Counted from the first letter of the stretch, positions 13,701 to 28,700 are shown. The stretch is DNA of 64,000 nt from Panopea generosa (GCA_029582155.1 CM055909.1:18586301-18650300), one strand, 5' to 3'. Notes: generated by a model from the sequence alone, not told the origin. Translations and numbers: made by a program.

Positions 13701-16700
13701 GTGAAAGAAAATTTCTTTTTATCTCGATTTTAAGTATCGACTTCACGATCAAATAATAAAAAAGAGTGTATCCGAATGAACGAGTGCACTCAGTAGCGCA
13801 CGAATAATTCTGTTATCAGTTATCTTACTGTGTCTAGCGTATACTGCATATACTGCGCATCTGAGTGCACTCAGCGTATCTGAGTGCATTCAGCGTGTCT
13901 GAGTGCACTCGATCTATTTCCTGCATTCAGGAGTGCGTTTATTATTCAAAATCCAGCGTTTGCTTTCGGTCCAGGTCCGCTCCGTCAGCGCTCAATCTGC
14001 GCTCCGTTCGCGCTCCGTCTGCGCTACGCTTGCGCTCCGCTTACGCTCTGAGTGCACTCCGTTTGCGTGCAATTGGGGTACTTGAGCGATTTAGGGTCTG
14101 TATATATGGCATATCCAGTTTCTATTGGCAGGAGAATGAATCTGAGTAAATCCCCCATCCGCCTGCAAGTAACTGGCAAATTTTCTCACATAAAGCCTTT
14201 GGAGCGAGCGGGACCTGAAACTATGACCTAAGTGGTGAGTGGTAAGTGATAATGAAACCGGCAGCACCTTAAACTACTCAGCCATAGTCTTCCACAACAA
14301 GGAAACCTTCTTCTTGTAAATGGACAGCATTGTTACAAGTGTGAGAATGACAATAGGTGTAATGTACATATAACTGTCAAACAAGCAGCATGCATAGTAG
14401 AATCTTCTGTACTACATGAAACAATACACTAAAATGAGTAATCAAACAATAACTGAATATGCAATGATGGCTATAATAATGGAGATGTGAATGATATACG
14501 GTATGATTCATCTTGTTTATTTTCAAATGAATGTAATTTCCAATGAATGTACCGGTATTACATATTTATATTCATATTATAAGTGAGTTGTCATCTGGGT
14601 ATGGAGTTTGTGTAAATAACTATGGAATTTTCGTATTTACTCTGTTACTGATATATATGGTACTTCATGCTAATTAAAACTGTAAAGTTTATGTATCATA
14701 TGTCTAAAGGCAGCGCTGTAAACCTGGGGAGTCAACTTACAATTTCAAATTTCAAGAAAGGAAACAAAAATGTTACCCCACCCTATCTCCCTCACCAACA
14801 ATTACAAAACATACATTGTAATAATGTACTGAATGTCTCTTTTAAAAAATAAGAAATCAATACTGTAAAACGAAGAAATTGCCATTATTTTCCATCCTTT
14901 TTTTCTTCATTATTTTCACTGCTATTAAGAATATACACCATTGTATCATTTATAACAGTTGTACAACAACAAATGTCTCCAACATTCATCAATGGCTACT
15001 GTAGACAATAAGCTTACATAGCAATATTTGGGCTGGCGTAGACGTAACATTTATATTCTATACAAACTGCATGACATGTGATACTGATATCCTTGTTTAA
15101 CAGTATTGAAAAATAAAATAATATATTGTCTTGTGCGATGTGAAACGTTCGAAGGACAAAAAAAGGAAGAAAGGACAGAAATGATTTTGTTTTCTTAAAA
15201 TATATATAAAAAGGATAGTACTGAATAGTGAATATTATTAATTTTTTCTTGCATATCAATCACACACATATAACTTTTAAGTGTCATCATGTTTAATACT
15301 GTCCCATGAATAGTACACATACAAACCACAACCACCACCACCAACATATACACCAATATTTGGGATGAAAAACAATCACAATTGTAAAACCACTAAACAT
15401 TTCAATGTCTTGCATCTTCCATGTATCATTTTTTCTAAGAAAGCAAAAGAAAAGTTAATCCTTTTAAATGAGCTCTTAAGAATGAAATCTGAAAAAATAA
15501 ATTCCTTTAATATTTACTCTCGAGGCAGAAAAAGCAGTGTTTCATTTTATTTCTGTATTGTTTCTTAATAAATAAATTTAGAAATGAAGCATTATAAAAT
15601 GAATTGTGTATTATGTTTTGTACTATGTTGTGTGCTTCATTGAACAATTTCATTTCAATCTAACCAACACAGTATGAATTTCATCTGAGTCCAGAACAAA
15701 CAGAACATACAAGACTTTGAAACTACCAGTAAAACAATTTCATGAAAATCTACAGATCTCTGTCAGATGAATGACTTTTATAGCCTAGTTGAACTCTTTG
15801 ATAATTTAATATATTGAAATTTTTTTTCAAAACTAGTTTATCAAACATATCTGTTGATGTCTCCAAAATTAAAATTTGGATGACATGAGCCAAAGTATAC
15901 TTGGAATCCCAGTCGTGGTTCCTGACAAAGTTTTCACATTTTTACATATCTGAATGAGGTTTAGTCTCCTACATATGTTTAACTCACAGAGTTGTCACAG
16001 TAAATAAAACTGACTAAAAATGAGCAACAAATAGTAGATAACGACTGACCCGACACGAGAACCACCATCACTCAGCCCAACAGCCATGTGGCAGTGTTAG
16101 TCCAAGTTAATACAATGTTATACAATGTAGTGTTTACTTAGAAACACTTAGCTTGTCTAAGGAAAATGTCAATTACCATCTAGATGCTTTTCCTCAGCAT
16201 AATAATTATCAGTGAAATATTCTTTTACTTAAACTGGTCATTCTGCTTTTGTTTTAAACCAATGACCCTCTTCAGAATTGTCTTCAGGTGCAGGGCAAAT
16301 GGAAAACCTGACCATATCAAAACTTTCTTAGCAATGCAGTACCAATCAATTTTTTTTAATGACGTTTAACCCCATTTTCAACACATTTCAGGTTATATGT
16401 GGCATATTCAGTTTAATTGGTGGAGTAAGTCCTCAGAATCAATATAAGCAAAACCACCAACCTTCAGCAAAAAGCTGGCAGACATTTTCACCTAAAAGTT
16501 TTTGAAGCGAGCAGGACTCAAACCTATGGCCTTAGCAGTGAGAGACAAGTGGTCTTGAGATAGTACCTTAGCCCACTAGTCCACTAAGTCTCGGAGGACA
16601 CTCCAGAACCAATCAAAACCAATGATGAAGGCTCACTCACTTGTCACAATTTGTAAACTAAATCATAAATACAAGTTCTTGGATATAAGGAGAGTAATTT

Positions 16701-19700
16701 TGGAAAGTGCACTGCTTGATTAGTAGAAGTGGCTATCTTATTGTACAGTCACCTTTATGAAATAAACAAATGAACCATAAGCCAAAAATTAATACTTTAA
16801 GAATGTCAATTTACAAGTAAACAATCAAGTAATTACTGTACTACCAAAACACTTCATCTGACAAAAACTGTGGATTCAAGTGAGGTAGTGTCAAGTCTTG
16901 GTAAACAACTCATAGCGAGCAGTATAGGGTGAAGTAAAAACACCTGCTGAGTTTTATTTAAAGGTCTGACTACATCTCCAACTTCACAGAAATAGTTATA
17001 GAAACATTTTCATATCAGTCATAGAATCAAGAAAAATATATTTCATGACAATGCTGGTGCTGAAACAAGAAATATTTGTCATAATACTAGATATACTGCA
17101 GCACAAAATATACAACAAAAGAAAATGAATTTGCACAAATCCAGTCTGGTACCCTAAAAATACTCATGAACATATAGAATACATGAGAAACATGTTTGTT
17201 AAGATGAGCACGGTATGTGCATTTATGGGAGTATTCTTCATCCACTCATATGAGCAATATACTGTACACACCTAAATAAAGACTACTATTCATATGTATA
17301 AACTCTTTGCTCAGTTATAAGAAAATCTTGTCAAAGACTAAAAAAAATAAATAACATACTGTTTTCTTGATTTTATGACTTATTTGAAAAAATTCCAAGA
17401 AAACAAATTACAGATGACTCACAGATTCACTCTTGCATGCTGGGTAATTGATCTGTGATCAGCATGTAATACCAATTTGCTATTTTCGCACCAACAGCCA
17501 ACTGACACTCGTCCAATTAAAGCTACTCAAACCTTAAGTGCAGGTAAAAGTGAACAGCCATTAACATTTAGCATGTTTCAGTTAGAATACCTGTAAATGT
17601 GAAAATAGCAAATCTGGCATCACCCATCACGGCAATATAATGTTACAATATTTATATAGACAGAGTATATCATATAAAAAGAAATAGATATGAAGGGTAC
17701 AGGGTGGATATGAGGGTATGTTATTTAGGGTAAAATGGTAAGATATTTGATCAAATAAATATCTGTATATGTATATGTGTAAAAATGAAAAATGAAGCAG
17801 ATTTAAGCATTCAAATATTTTTATATAAATCTACATTATCATCTAAAAATATTGTATGAAAAATGTGAAAATATGTAAGCAAAAAAAATGGCTATAAACT
17901 GAAAGCCTCTAATTTCTTATATCCAGAATAAACTAAATAAGCAATGCAGCTTTCTAAAGCAGACATAAAGCAATAACAATTAAAACTAATAACAAAACTA
18001 TAGACCAGTTTAATAAAATAAAAAATTCTAAGGATTTTTAAAAATAGCATATTAAATCATAAACAAGAAGCAAACTTAGCAAGACTAAATAAACTATTTT
18101 TTATATTTACTGGGATTGTCATCACTTGCATGCAGTGTTGCTAAGCAACAACTAAACTATGTTATGTGCCATCTGTCAATTACCCAGAATGCAACTGTGC
18201 TAAAAGCCGTGCAGCCCACCCGTTATCAAATGTGACTTCTGAAGATATTTCAATCACTTTTATTCGAATAAAGAAGATTTTTGCTGATGGTTACCAGCAC
18301 AAATACTAACAAATCACCTTTAAAAGAGCCATAAATGCCTCTATTTATGTTTACTATCTCAAATCAACCTGTCACTGATCAATCAACCCGACATCAACCA
18401 ATCAACCTGACACTGACCAATTAACTTTACATTTACCAATCAACCTGACATCAACCAATCAACCTGACATTTACCAATCAACCTGCCACTGATCAATCAA
18501 CCCGACATCAACCAATCAACCCGACACTGACCAATAAACCTTACATTTACCAATCAACCTTACATTTACCAATCAACCTTACATTTACCAATCAACCTGA
18601 CATTTACCAATCAACCTGACACCGATCAATCAACCCGACATCAACCAAACAACCTGACACTGACCAATCAACCTTACACTGATCAATCAACCCGACACTG
18701 ACCAACCAACCAGACACTGAACAATCAACCTGACACTGACCAATCGACCTGGCATTTATCAATAAACCCGACACTGACCAACCAACCAGACACTGAACAA
18801 TCAACCTGACACTGACCAATCGACCTGGCATTGATCAATCAACCTGACGTTAACCAATCAACCTGACATTGACAAATCAACCTGACATTAAGCAATCAAT
18901 ACGACACTGGCCAGTCAACCTGACATTGACCAATCAACCTGACACTGACCAATCAACCTGGCATTGATCAATCAACCTGACATTGATCAATCAACCTGAC
19001 ATTGACCAATCAACCTGACATTGACCAATCAACCTGACAGTGACCAATCAACATGACACTGGCCAGTCAACCTGACATTGACCAATCAACTTGACATCAA
19101 CCAATCAATCTGACAGGACCAATCAACCTGACATTGACCAATCAACCTAATATTGACTAAGCAACTTAACATTGCCCAGCTTAATATTGACCAACATAAT
19201 ACTGACCAACCAACTTAGTATTGACCAATAAACCTGATATTGACACATTTAATATTGACCAATCTGCCAAAAACAAACACTGACCAATCAATGTGACATT
19301 GACCAACAAACTTAATATTAACATATTTAACATGACAAACCAATTTTGTACTGGTCAATCAACTAAATATTGACCAACAGCGTTATACTGACTAACTTTA
19401 TATTTATCGACTGACTAAATTTTGACCAACAAACTTAAAATTGAACAATCACCTTAAGACTGACCTATCAACTTAATATTGACCAACCAACCTAACATTG
19501 ACCAACCAATATTATATTGACCAACAACCTAATATTGACTCACCAACCTAACATTGACCAACCAACCTAATATTGACTAACAAACCGAATATTGACCAAC
19601 CAACCTAATATTGACCAACCAATCTAACATTGACCAACCAACCTAACATTGACCAACCAACCTAATATTGACCAACAACCTAATATTGACTAACCAACCT

Positions 19701-22700
19701 TATATTGACCAACCAACCTAATATTGACCAACCAACCCAATACTGACCAACAACTTAATATTGCCTAACAAATTTACAATTGACCAACCAATTCAATATT
19801 GAACTATATTATAAGCATGTACAAAGTTTCTTTTAATCAAATGAATAATTTCCACAATGTAATTCAAACATTTCTTGGTACTTTTAAAGGTGATTTGTTA
19901 TGTAAACAAACTGAGAGTGTAACACGCATCGGTAATTTAAATATTCACGATATCAGTTTAAACATCACGCCTCACGTGACCACTTAAATCTTTCTATCTT
20001 ATCTTACAACAAAATGCCTTAACGTGAAATATTTTCTGTTAATTGCAAAGAACTCGGTTATAATAATCAGTGATAACATATCTGATCACAGTAAACTTTC
20101 AAAACAAACTGAACTTTATTCCTAAGAAATTTACATTTTGCATATTTTAACAAAGGAGACTTAGTTGCAAATATCTGAAAGTGATTTTCTGATTCTGCTC
20201 AATATTCCGTCTCAACTATTAAATGAGGACGTACTAAACTGCAGTTTAGTACGTGTCTTACTGATAATAAAGAGTTGGGTTCTATACTTTAGTTTCCACT
20301 ATTTCTGAGGTGGCTCTATATGACAAAACATAAAAAATTATATGAAAAAAAAAAAAGAATAACTGGACTTTTAGTTAAAGCATGACCTTGTCTATCAACC
20401 TTATCTAAATAAACTTACCATTGTCATCGGCCAACATTTTATATCTGATGGTTTTAATATCAAATCATTTTATTTTTACCATTCTTTTTATCTTTTCATT
20501 CACTGATTTTATGAAATAAAATTGCGATTCTATACAAAATTTCTTTTCAAATTGGTTAAATATGTGATACGTGTTACACGGCAAGAGTGATGTATTCAAC
20601 ACCAGACACAAGAGGTAAAGTGAGCAAGGGGTCCTGTAATGTAATACCTACCCAGGGCCACCCGCGAAAGGATCTCCGAAAGATGATGAGAAAAAGCTAC
20701 TTGGGCCCGGAAATCCTGTAAAAGAATCTGCAAAGAGTCCATTGCTAAAGCCACCAGGTCGTCCGCCTACAATAAAGACATCCACGGTAACATGACACAC
20801 ATGATGATGCAAACAAACATTACTGAGGTCCTGATATCTCAAATATACCCAGCCAGGTCCTTTTCTTTCAACTGCACCCAGCTCAATCGTGATATCTCAG
20901 ATTTACCCAGCTCATTCCTGATACCTAAAATGTACCCAGCTGGGTCCTGTTATTTCAATGGCACCAGCTATATCCTGATATCTCAGTTGTACCCAGCTCT
21001 GCCCTGATGTCTCAAATGTACTCAGCTCGTTCCTGATACCTCAAATGTACCCAGCTCATTCCTAATATCTCAACTGTACCCAATCAGGTCCTGTTTTTTC
21101 ATTTGCACCAAGCTCATTCCTAAAATCTCTACTATACCAAGCCGGGTCCTGTTATTACAATTGCACTCAGCTCATTCCTAATATCTCAATTGTACCCAGG
21201 TGGGTCCTGTAATTTCAATTGCACCCAGCTCAGTCTACATATATGAACTGTACCAAGCTCAGTCCTGATATCTCAATAGTACCCAGCACAGTCCTCATAT
21301 TTCAATTGTACCAAGCTCAGTCCTGATATCTCAATTGTACCTAGCTCTGTCCTGATATCTCAATTATACCCAGGTCATTCCTGATATCTCAATAGTACCC
21401 AGCTCAGTCCTGATATCTCAATTGTGCCCAGTTCAGTCCTAATATCTCAATTGTACCCAGCTCGGTCTTGTTATCTCAATTGTACCCAGCTTGGTCCTGA
21501 TATCTCAAAAGTACCCAGCTCAGTCCTAATATCTCAACTGTACCCAGCTCAGTCCTAATATCTCAATTGTACCCAGCTCAGTCCTAATATTTCAATTGTA
21601 CCAATCTCAGTCCTAATATCTCAACTGTACCCAGCTCTGTCCTAATATCTCAATTGTACCCAGCTCAGTCCTAATATCTCAGTTGTACGCAGCTCAGTCC
21701 TGATATCTCAATTGTACCCAGCTCGGTCCTAATATCTCAATAGTAACCAGCTCAGTCCTAATATCTCAACTGTACCAAGCTCAGTCCTGATAGCTCAATT
21801 GTACCCAGCTCAGTCCTAATATCTCAATTGTACCCAGCTCAGTCCTGATATCTCAACTGTACCCAGCTCAGTCCTACCATCTCAATTGTACCAAGCTCAG
21901 TCCTGATATCTCAACTGTACCCAGCTCAGTGCTGATATCTCAACTGCACCCAGCTCAGTCCTCTTTTTCAACTACATCTATATCAGTCCAGATATCTCAA
22001 GTTTCCAGTTATTTGTGGAAGGACTGTGGCTATAGTCTGAGTAATGTATATATGATTCTATGGTTTTGTGCTCTTCAATAAAACTGACTGCCATAATTAT
22101 TTAATCTAGAAGGTGTTAAAAATGACATTAACGTCACTGAAACAAACTGTCTGTACAAAGAAGATGCATTCAAAACAAATTTTACTTCTTCAATTAAAGT
22201 ACCGGTAATAAAAGCCAATAAAATCAGAGTTTCACTTATTCTGGTAATATTATTGTGTATTTTAATTTCAAATACTCTTCAATTCAAAACATCAAGTCAG
22301 TGGTTTACAAATTAGGAGAACAAAGGCATTGTAAATTGAAAAAGCCTCCTTATTGAATGTTGTAACATACAGATTGTCTGTGCTACAGAAAGTTTTCAAT
22401 AATCTCATTCTCCTTACTCGACTCTTGTCAGCTGAAATAATGTTGTTGTTGTTGTTGTTGTTGTATGCTGAATAGCATTGACTTTCAACAATTTTCCAGT
22501 TATATACCAAGGGTGTTTACTTGAGACAGTTCTGCCACACTGAAGTATCATGCCACAGACACATGGTATGATACCCAACCCAGTCACATTATATCTACAC
22601 CAGGCCAACCAAACCTAAAACTATCCTCTAAATGATGAGTCCCAAGTGAGGAAACCTCTAGTAACATTTGGTATGACCCGGACGGGGATCAAACCTTTTA

Positions 22701-25700
22701 CCTTCTGCATATGAGTCAGCCTTCTAGGCCTAGGCCACCAGAAATGATGAAAAAGAAAACAGTGTACCTACACAATGATTCTTTTTTGTAGCAGACTATT
22801 AAAAACTAACCTGTTTCACTAACAAAGGTGACTATTTATTACAATTTCAATAAAATGTTCAAAGAGTTAACCAAGATAATATATGAAATACTTTTATTTT
22901 TGTTTTAATACCTGTAAAAAACTCTGCAAATGGATCTCGGCCCCCGAAAAATTCTCTGAAGACTTCATCTGGATCTCTAAAATGGTACCCTCCCCCGAAG
23001 CCTTCAAATCCATAATCTTCATAGTCTGCATACCCGTTACCATGGTGATGACCACCTGTCAAACCTTCCTTTCCATATTTGTTGTATATTTCACGTTTCT
23101 TGCCTAAAATAGGGATACATAAGACTAGAATGCACATTAACAACTAAACAATACTATTGTACAAATTAATAACAAGAGCACCGTAAGCTGGTGCAGACAC
23201 TCATATTTTTTCAAAACCTATACAGTTAAGAAGTCAGTGATGTAAACTTTTTAAACATGATTGTGATTAGTTTATAGAATCAAAGTATTGCTGAAAAGTA
23301 AAAGATATTTAAAAAAATCAAACCCAAACTTATCAAAAAACTATAACAGGTTCAAGAGCCCAAAGTATGGAAATTTAGGTAAGCTAGAAATATACATTGT
23401 TTCTGTAACAAAATATGAACATGTTTATGAAGTTTAGTGACTATAATATAGGTAGTTTGTTCAGAAACAAAGAAAAAGCCAACACCAGGGTTATAACAAT
23501 AGTTCATTGTTTATTTTTTTTAAAAAAAACAGACAAACTAATAATTAACAAGGACAGCACTTTATCATGAAATTTCGGGCAGTAAAGAAGGAATCAACAC
23601 ATTTACTACCAACAGACAGAATGGCTGAACACATATGAGGGGCATACAAAAACTTCTGTTTGATCATAATACCATCTGTGTTAACTACAGTTTATGTTTG
23701 AATGGTTTACAAAATGCAACTTAGAATATAAACTAGGGATGTTGATAAAAATATTTGATTGTTCGTCTGAAAAATATTTAATCAATATGTAACCATGGGG
23801 TCATGAACCTTCTAAAAGTCCAACTTACTTTCTGATGAAGTACTTACAGGATGAGTGAGTACCTACTGAATCCATGACTGACTGAAGACTTATTTACTGA
23901 TGAAGTACTTGCTGGATGACCAAGTACTTACTGAGGACTTATTTACTGATAAAGTACTTGCTGGATGACCAAGTACTTACTGAGGACTTATTTACTGATG
24001 AAGTACTTGCTGGATGACCAAGTACTTACTGATGACTTACTTACTGATGAAGTACTTGCTGGATGACCAAGTACTTACTGAGGACTGACTTACTGATGAA
24101 GTACTTGCTGGATGACCAAGTACTTACTGAGGACTTACTTACTGATGAAGTACTTGCTGGATGACCAAGTACTTACTGAGGACTTACTTACTGATGAAGT
24201 ACTTGCTGGATGACCAAGTACTTACTGAGGACTAACTTACTGATGAAGTACTTGCTGGATGACCAAGTACTTACTGAGGACTTACTTACTGATGAAGTAC
24301 TTGCTGGATGACCAAGTACTTACTGATGACTTACTTACTGATGAAGTACTTGCTGGATGACCAAGTACTTACTGAGGACTTTCTTACTGATGAAGTACTT
24401 GCTGGCTGACCAAGTACTTACTGAGGACTTACTTACTGATGAAGTACTTGCTGGATGACCAAGTACTTACTGTGGACTTACTGATGAAATATTTATAGGA
24501 TGACTGAGTGTTTACTGACTTTAGGACTGACTGAGGACTTATTTACTGATGAAGTACTTACTGGCTTAGTACTTACTGAGGACTTTCTTATTGATGAAGT
24601 ACTTACTGGCTGACCAAGTACTTACTGTGGACTTACTGATGAAATATTTACAGGATGACTGAGTGTTTACTGACTTTAGGACTGACTGAGGACTTATCTA
24701 CTGATGAAGTACTTACTGGCTTAGTACTTACTGAGGACTTTATTATTGATGAAGTACTTACTGTCTGACTGCGTACCAACTGACGTTAAAACTGACTGAG
24801 GACTAACTAACTGGCTCACTAAATACTTACTTAAAAGAAGTACTTACTGGTTCACTAAGTAATTACTTGGGGGCTTACTTACTGTTGAAGAACTCACTTA
24901 CTGATGAAGTACTAACTGGCTGACTGAGTACCAACTGACTGACTGATCTTGATCATATATTGTGACTAAGGACTTACTGTCTGACTAAGGACTTACTGAC
25001 TGATCTAGACAATATATTATGACTGAAGAATAAAACTGTCTGACACATGACTTACTGACTGGTCTAGACCATATATTGTGACTGAGGAATAATACTGTCT
25101 AAAGACTAACTGACTGATCTAGACCATATATTGTGACTGAGGAATAATACTGTCTGACTAAGGACTAACTGACTGATCTAGACCATATATTGTGACTGAG
25201 GAATAATACTGTCTGACTAAGGACTTACTGATTAGACAATATATTGTGACTGAGGAATAATACTGTCTGACTAAGGACTAACTGACTGATCTAGACCATA
25301 TATTGTGACTGAGGAATAATACTGTCTAAAGACTTACTGACTGATCTAGACCATATATTGTGACTGAGGAATAATACTGGCTGACTAAGGACTTACTGAC
25401 TGATCTAGACCATATATTGTGACTGAGGAATAATACTGTCTAAAGACTTACTGACTGATCTAGACCATATATTGTGACTGAGGAATAATACTGTCTGACT
25501 AAGGATTTACTGACTGATCTAGACTATATATTGTGACTGAGGAATATTACTGTCTAAGGACTTACTGACTGATCTAGACCATATACTGTGACTGAGGAAT
25601 AATACTGTCTAAGGACTTACTGACTGATATAGACCATATATTGTAACTGAGGAATACTACTGTCTGACTAAGGACTTATTGACTGATCTAGACCATGTAT

Positions 25701-28700
25701 TGTGACTGAGGAATAAAACTGTCATACTAAGGACTTACTGACTGATTTTTATCATATAATGTGACTTAGGAATAATACTGTCTGACTAAGGACTTACTGA
25801 CTGATCTAGACCATATATTGTGACTGAGGAATAATACTGTCTGACTAAGGACTTACTGACTGATCTAGACCATATATTGTGACTGAGGAATAATACTGTC
25901 TGACTAAGAATTTACTGACTGATCTAGACCATATATTGTGACTGAGGAATAATACTGTCTGACTAAGGACTTACTGACTGATCTAGACCATATATTGTGA
26001 CTGAGGAATAATACTGTCTGACTAAGGACTTACTGACTGATCTAGACCATATATTGTGACTGAGGAATAACACTGTCTGACTAAGGACTTACTGACTGAT
26101 CTATACCATATACTGAGGAATAATACTGTCTGACTAAGGAGTTACTGGCTGACCTAGACCATATATTGTGACTGAGGAATAATACTGTCTGATTAAGGAC
26201 TTACTGTCTGATAACACTTCATAGGCCTCCGAGATCTCTTTAAATTTTTTCTCTGCTTCATCTTTCTTGTCAGGATTTTTGTCAGGGTGCCATTTTAAGG
26301 CCATCTTTCTGTACCTGTAATAGTATACATTGACAAAGTATATTATTTCTGTACCTGGTGAACCAACAAGACTTTATGCTACGGAGTGGCAAAAAATCAG
26401 ACGATAAAAGCCCGCTTCAGGTTATATTTTTGCAAATAATTTCAAGAAATTCACGAAACAAACATGAACACCATCTCTGTATAAACACAAACCTACAAAC
26501 CACTGGTTATATCAATTGGCCATACAAAACATGCATGTTTTTTTTTTGCTCAGTTGAGACAATTTATGGTATGGAGTGCAATCTACAAAACAAAGCCATT
26601 GCACTTTTTGCCAATAGTACATTTTTAATGCCCACTTAAAGACATATTATGCATGTATACAAGTATAATGTGTCTTTTTCATGTAATTTCTTTACACAGA
26701 CAGTTGGGGCCATCCTTAAAAAAAATATTTGTTTGCTGTGCTCCGATCCAGTACTTTTTATATGGGTAGGTAGCTAGGCCACACTTAAAAATATCTCTGT
26801 TTCCCCTTGCCCGACCCTAGATTTTAGAACTGGGTAGGTAGGTAGGCTTTTTTTTTTTTTTTTTTTGAAGTCCATAAAAAACATACATGTATTGATAAAC
26901 AGAGAAACTCAACATTTTGTTAACTGATATGGCTATTCCAATACAACAACATAATTTATATTACATGTATTAAATGTGCTCAATACTAACTACTTTGCTT
27001 GTAAAAGTGAAGGATTGAAAACTAAGAAAAAACTGTTAAAATGAATAGTAATTGTATAACATTTATATATAATAAACTGAACTGTGTTTATTTTGATTGA
27101 CAAATGAAACTGAATACAATATGACTAGTATAAGTAAATCGGACAGCAGTTACTTAAACTGTTGGCATTTAAAAATGCTTACAGAACTATATCAAAAAAT
27201 GAAACTGTATATAGAATAATAAGTATTAATCTGTTGGCATTATTTGATATAGTTCATTGGCATTTTTAAATGCAACAGTTTTAGTAACTGCAGTCAAATT
27301 TTCTAGTATTAGTCATTCTATATAATAATACAGTTTCTGAACATTGTTTATCAAAATAAACTACCAGAAGTAGTACTAACTTGCCCTGATCAAAGATTCA
27401 CTTGCCCAGATTTTTATTAACAATACACTTTGCGGTAAAATATAAAATAATTAAACATAAAAAGACTTAAATGTAATAATTTTTATGTAAGGTTAGCTCC
27501 CTATAACATTATGCATGTGTTAATCACAAGTTTTAGAATAGTACAAGACCGGGAGAAGTGAGAGAAATTCAGGGAGAACTGACTTTGTCTCTATAAGTAT
27601 GACCAACTTATTAAGTTGTATTTTGTCTTTGTTCTTTATTGACTATCATATCTGTTCTGTCACTCTGTGGCAGTGTGGGAGCAGGTGTTAATTCGAATCA
27701 TTATTTTAAATATCTTTCTCTTTTCTTATGATTACTAAATGTCATAACACACAACAATGGCAATGTCAAGCCTACAAAGCTATTCAATTCATCCAAGAGA
27801 ACTTGGCAGTCTATGATCTAGAAAAGTGCAACTAGTAAACTATATTTCAAATATTAAAAAGACAATTTATCTTAATTGTTGTTTTCAATACTATATTTAA
27901 ATCATGACATGACTGCCAAAGAAAATTATACGCTGAAACCACACAACAAAAAAGCAATAAATGTATTACTATAATACCCCTACCACATTTTTCTTTACCG
28001 TATACTCGATTTAAATATCGACGTTCACATTTTCACAACAGGGGTCGGGAAAAACTTTTAAAAGCACTCGTCTGTCAGGCAAGTGGACTGGTAAAAAGTA
28101 CTCATCCGTATGGAAAACTCACTTGTCCAAAAAAGTTATAGTAAAATAGTGTCTATTTTGGAAGCACGTTGTGATAACCTGATCTTACCTTAAATAGTTT
28201 TATTACTTCATTTACAGTAAGTACACCACTAGCTTTAACCGTTATGATCATGCAATAAACATTAAGTTTGTTGATGTTTATATATCGCTTTTGTTCCGAA
28301 TACAAACAGCTTGGGGTTAACATAAAAAGTAAATGCATTCAAGCCTCCGTAACATTTAAAACGCAAAAAAACTGTTAATATTCCGGAGACCGGGAAATAT
28401 TCCGAAGACCGAAAAGTCCGATTTTTAAACCGGTATTAAAAAGCTGCGCATGCGCGTCTCGATACCTTATAAAAAAATTATGCCGAATGGTTTCTAAAGA
28501 AAATGTCCTTGGGACTTGACAAGAAAGTGCATGATAAGTTATCGTTGATGATCGTTAAATGTCAAATTTATAAATTATATTTACAGCAATGAAATATAGA
28601 AAGAATAAATACCGTAACGACTTTGGATCATTACCTTCTTTACAGTTTTCAGATTGTTTATTTTTCGATCTCTGCCAAAAGGTTTACTGGCAAAAATCAC

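Larger units (their letters stand above)
10215..14100. mobile_element. 3.9-kb TIR DNA transposon, apparently non-autonomous, TA target duplication
   Basis: Left end CAGACCCTAAACCGCTCAAG and reverse complement of the right end CAGACCCTAAATCGCTCAAG are matching terminal inverted repeats. With GTACCCCA they run about 28 bp with one mismatch. TA flanks both sides (10213-10214, 14101-14102) and the empty site can be read from sister SINE copies. Both ends carry GC-rich subterminal repeats (GCGCTCCGTTCGCGCTCCG) in the same orientation. The palindrome GAGTGCACTC recurs near the right end. The interior is AT-rich and includes a partial internal duplication (about 11395-11560 versus 12155-12305). No transposase was recognised; the longest frame is 100 codons. 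TA duplication fits Tc1/mariner-like groups, but the ends do not identify a superfamily. Confidence 0.85.
10176..14291 (-). repeat. SINE family B split by a 3.9-kb DNA transposon
   Basis: The left fragment 10176-10214 ends ...ATTTCAGGTTA and the right fragment resumes at 14101 with TATATATGGCATATCCAGTT. Removing the insertion and one TA restores the family sequence GGTTATATATGGCATATCC. The tRNA-like head is at 14200-14291. Confidence 0.85.

Noticed and set aside
20646-20649. Alternative exon 4 donor GTATTA four bases downstream
   Set aside because: It would place TAG in frame just before the junction and break phase with exon 5; GTAGGT fits.
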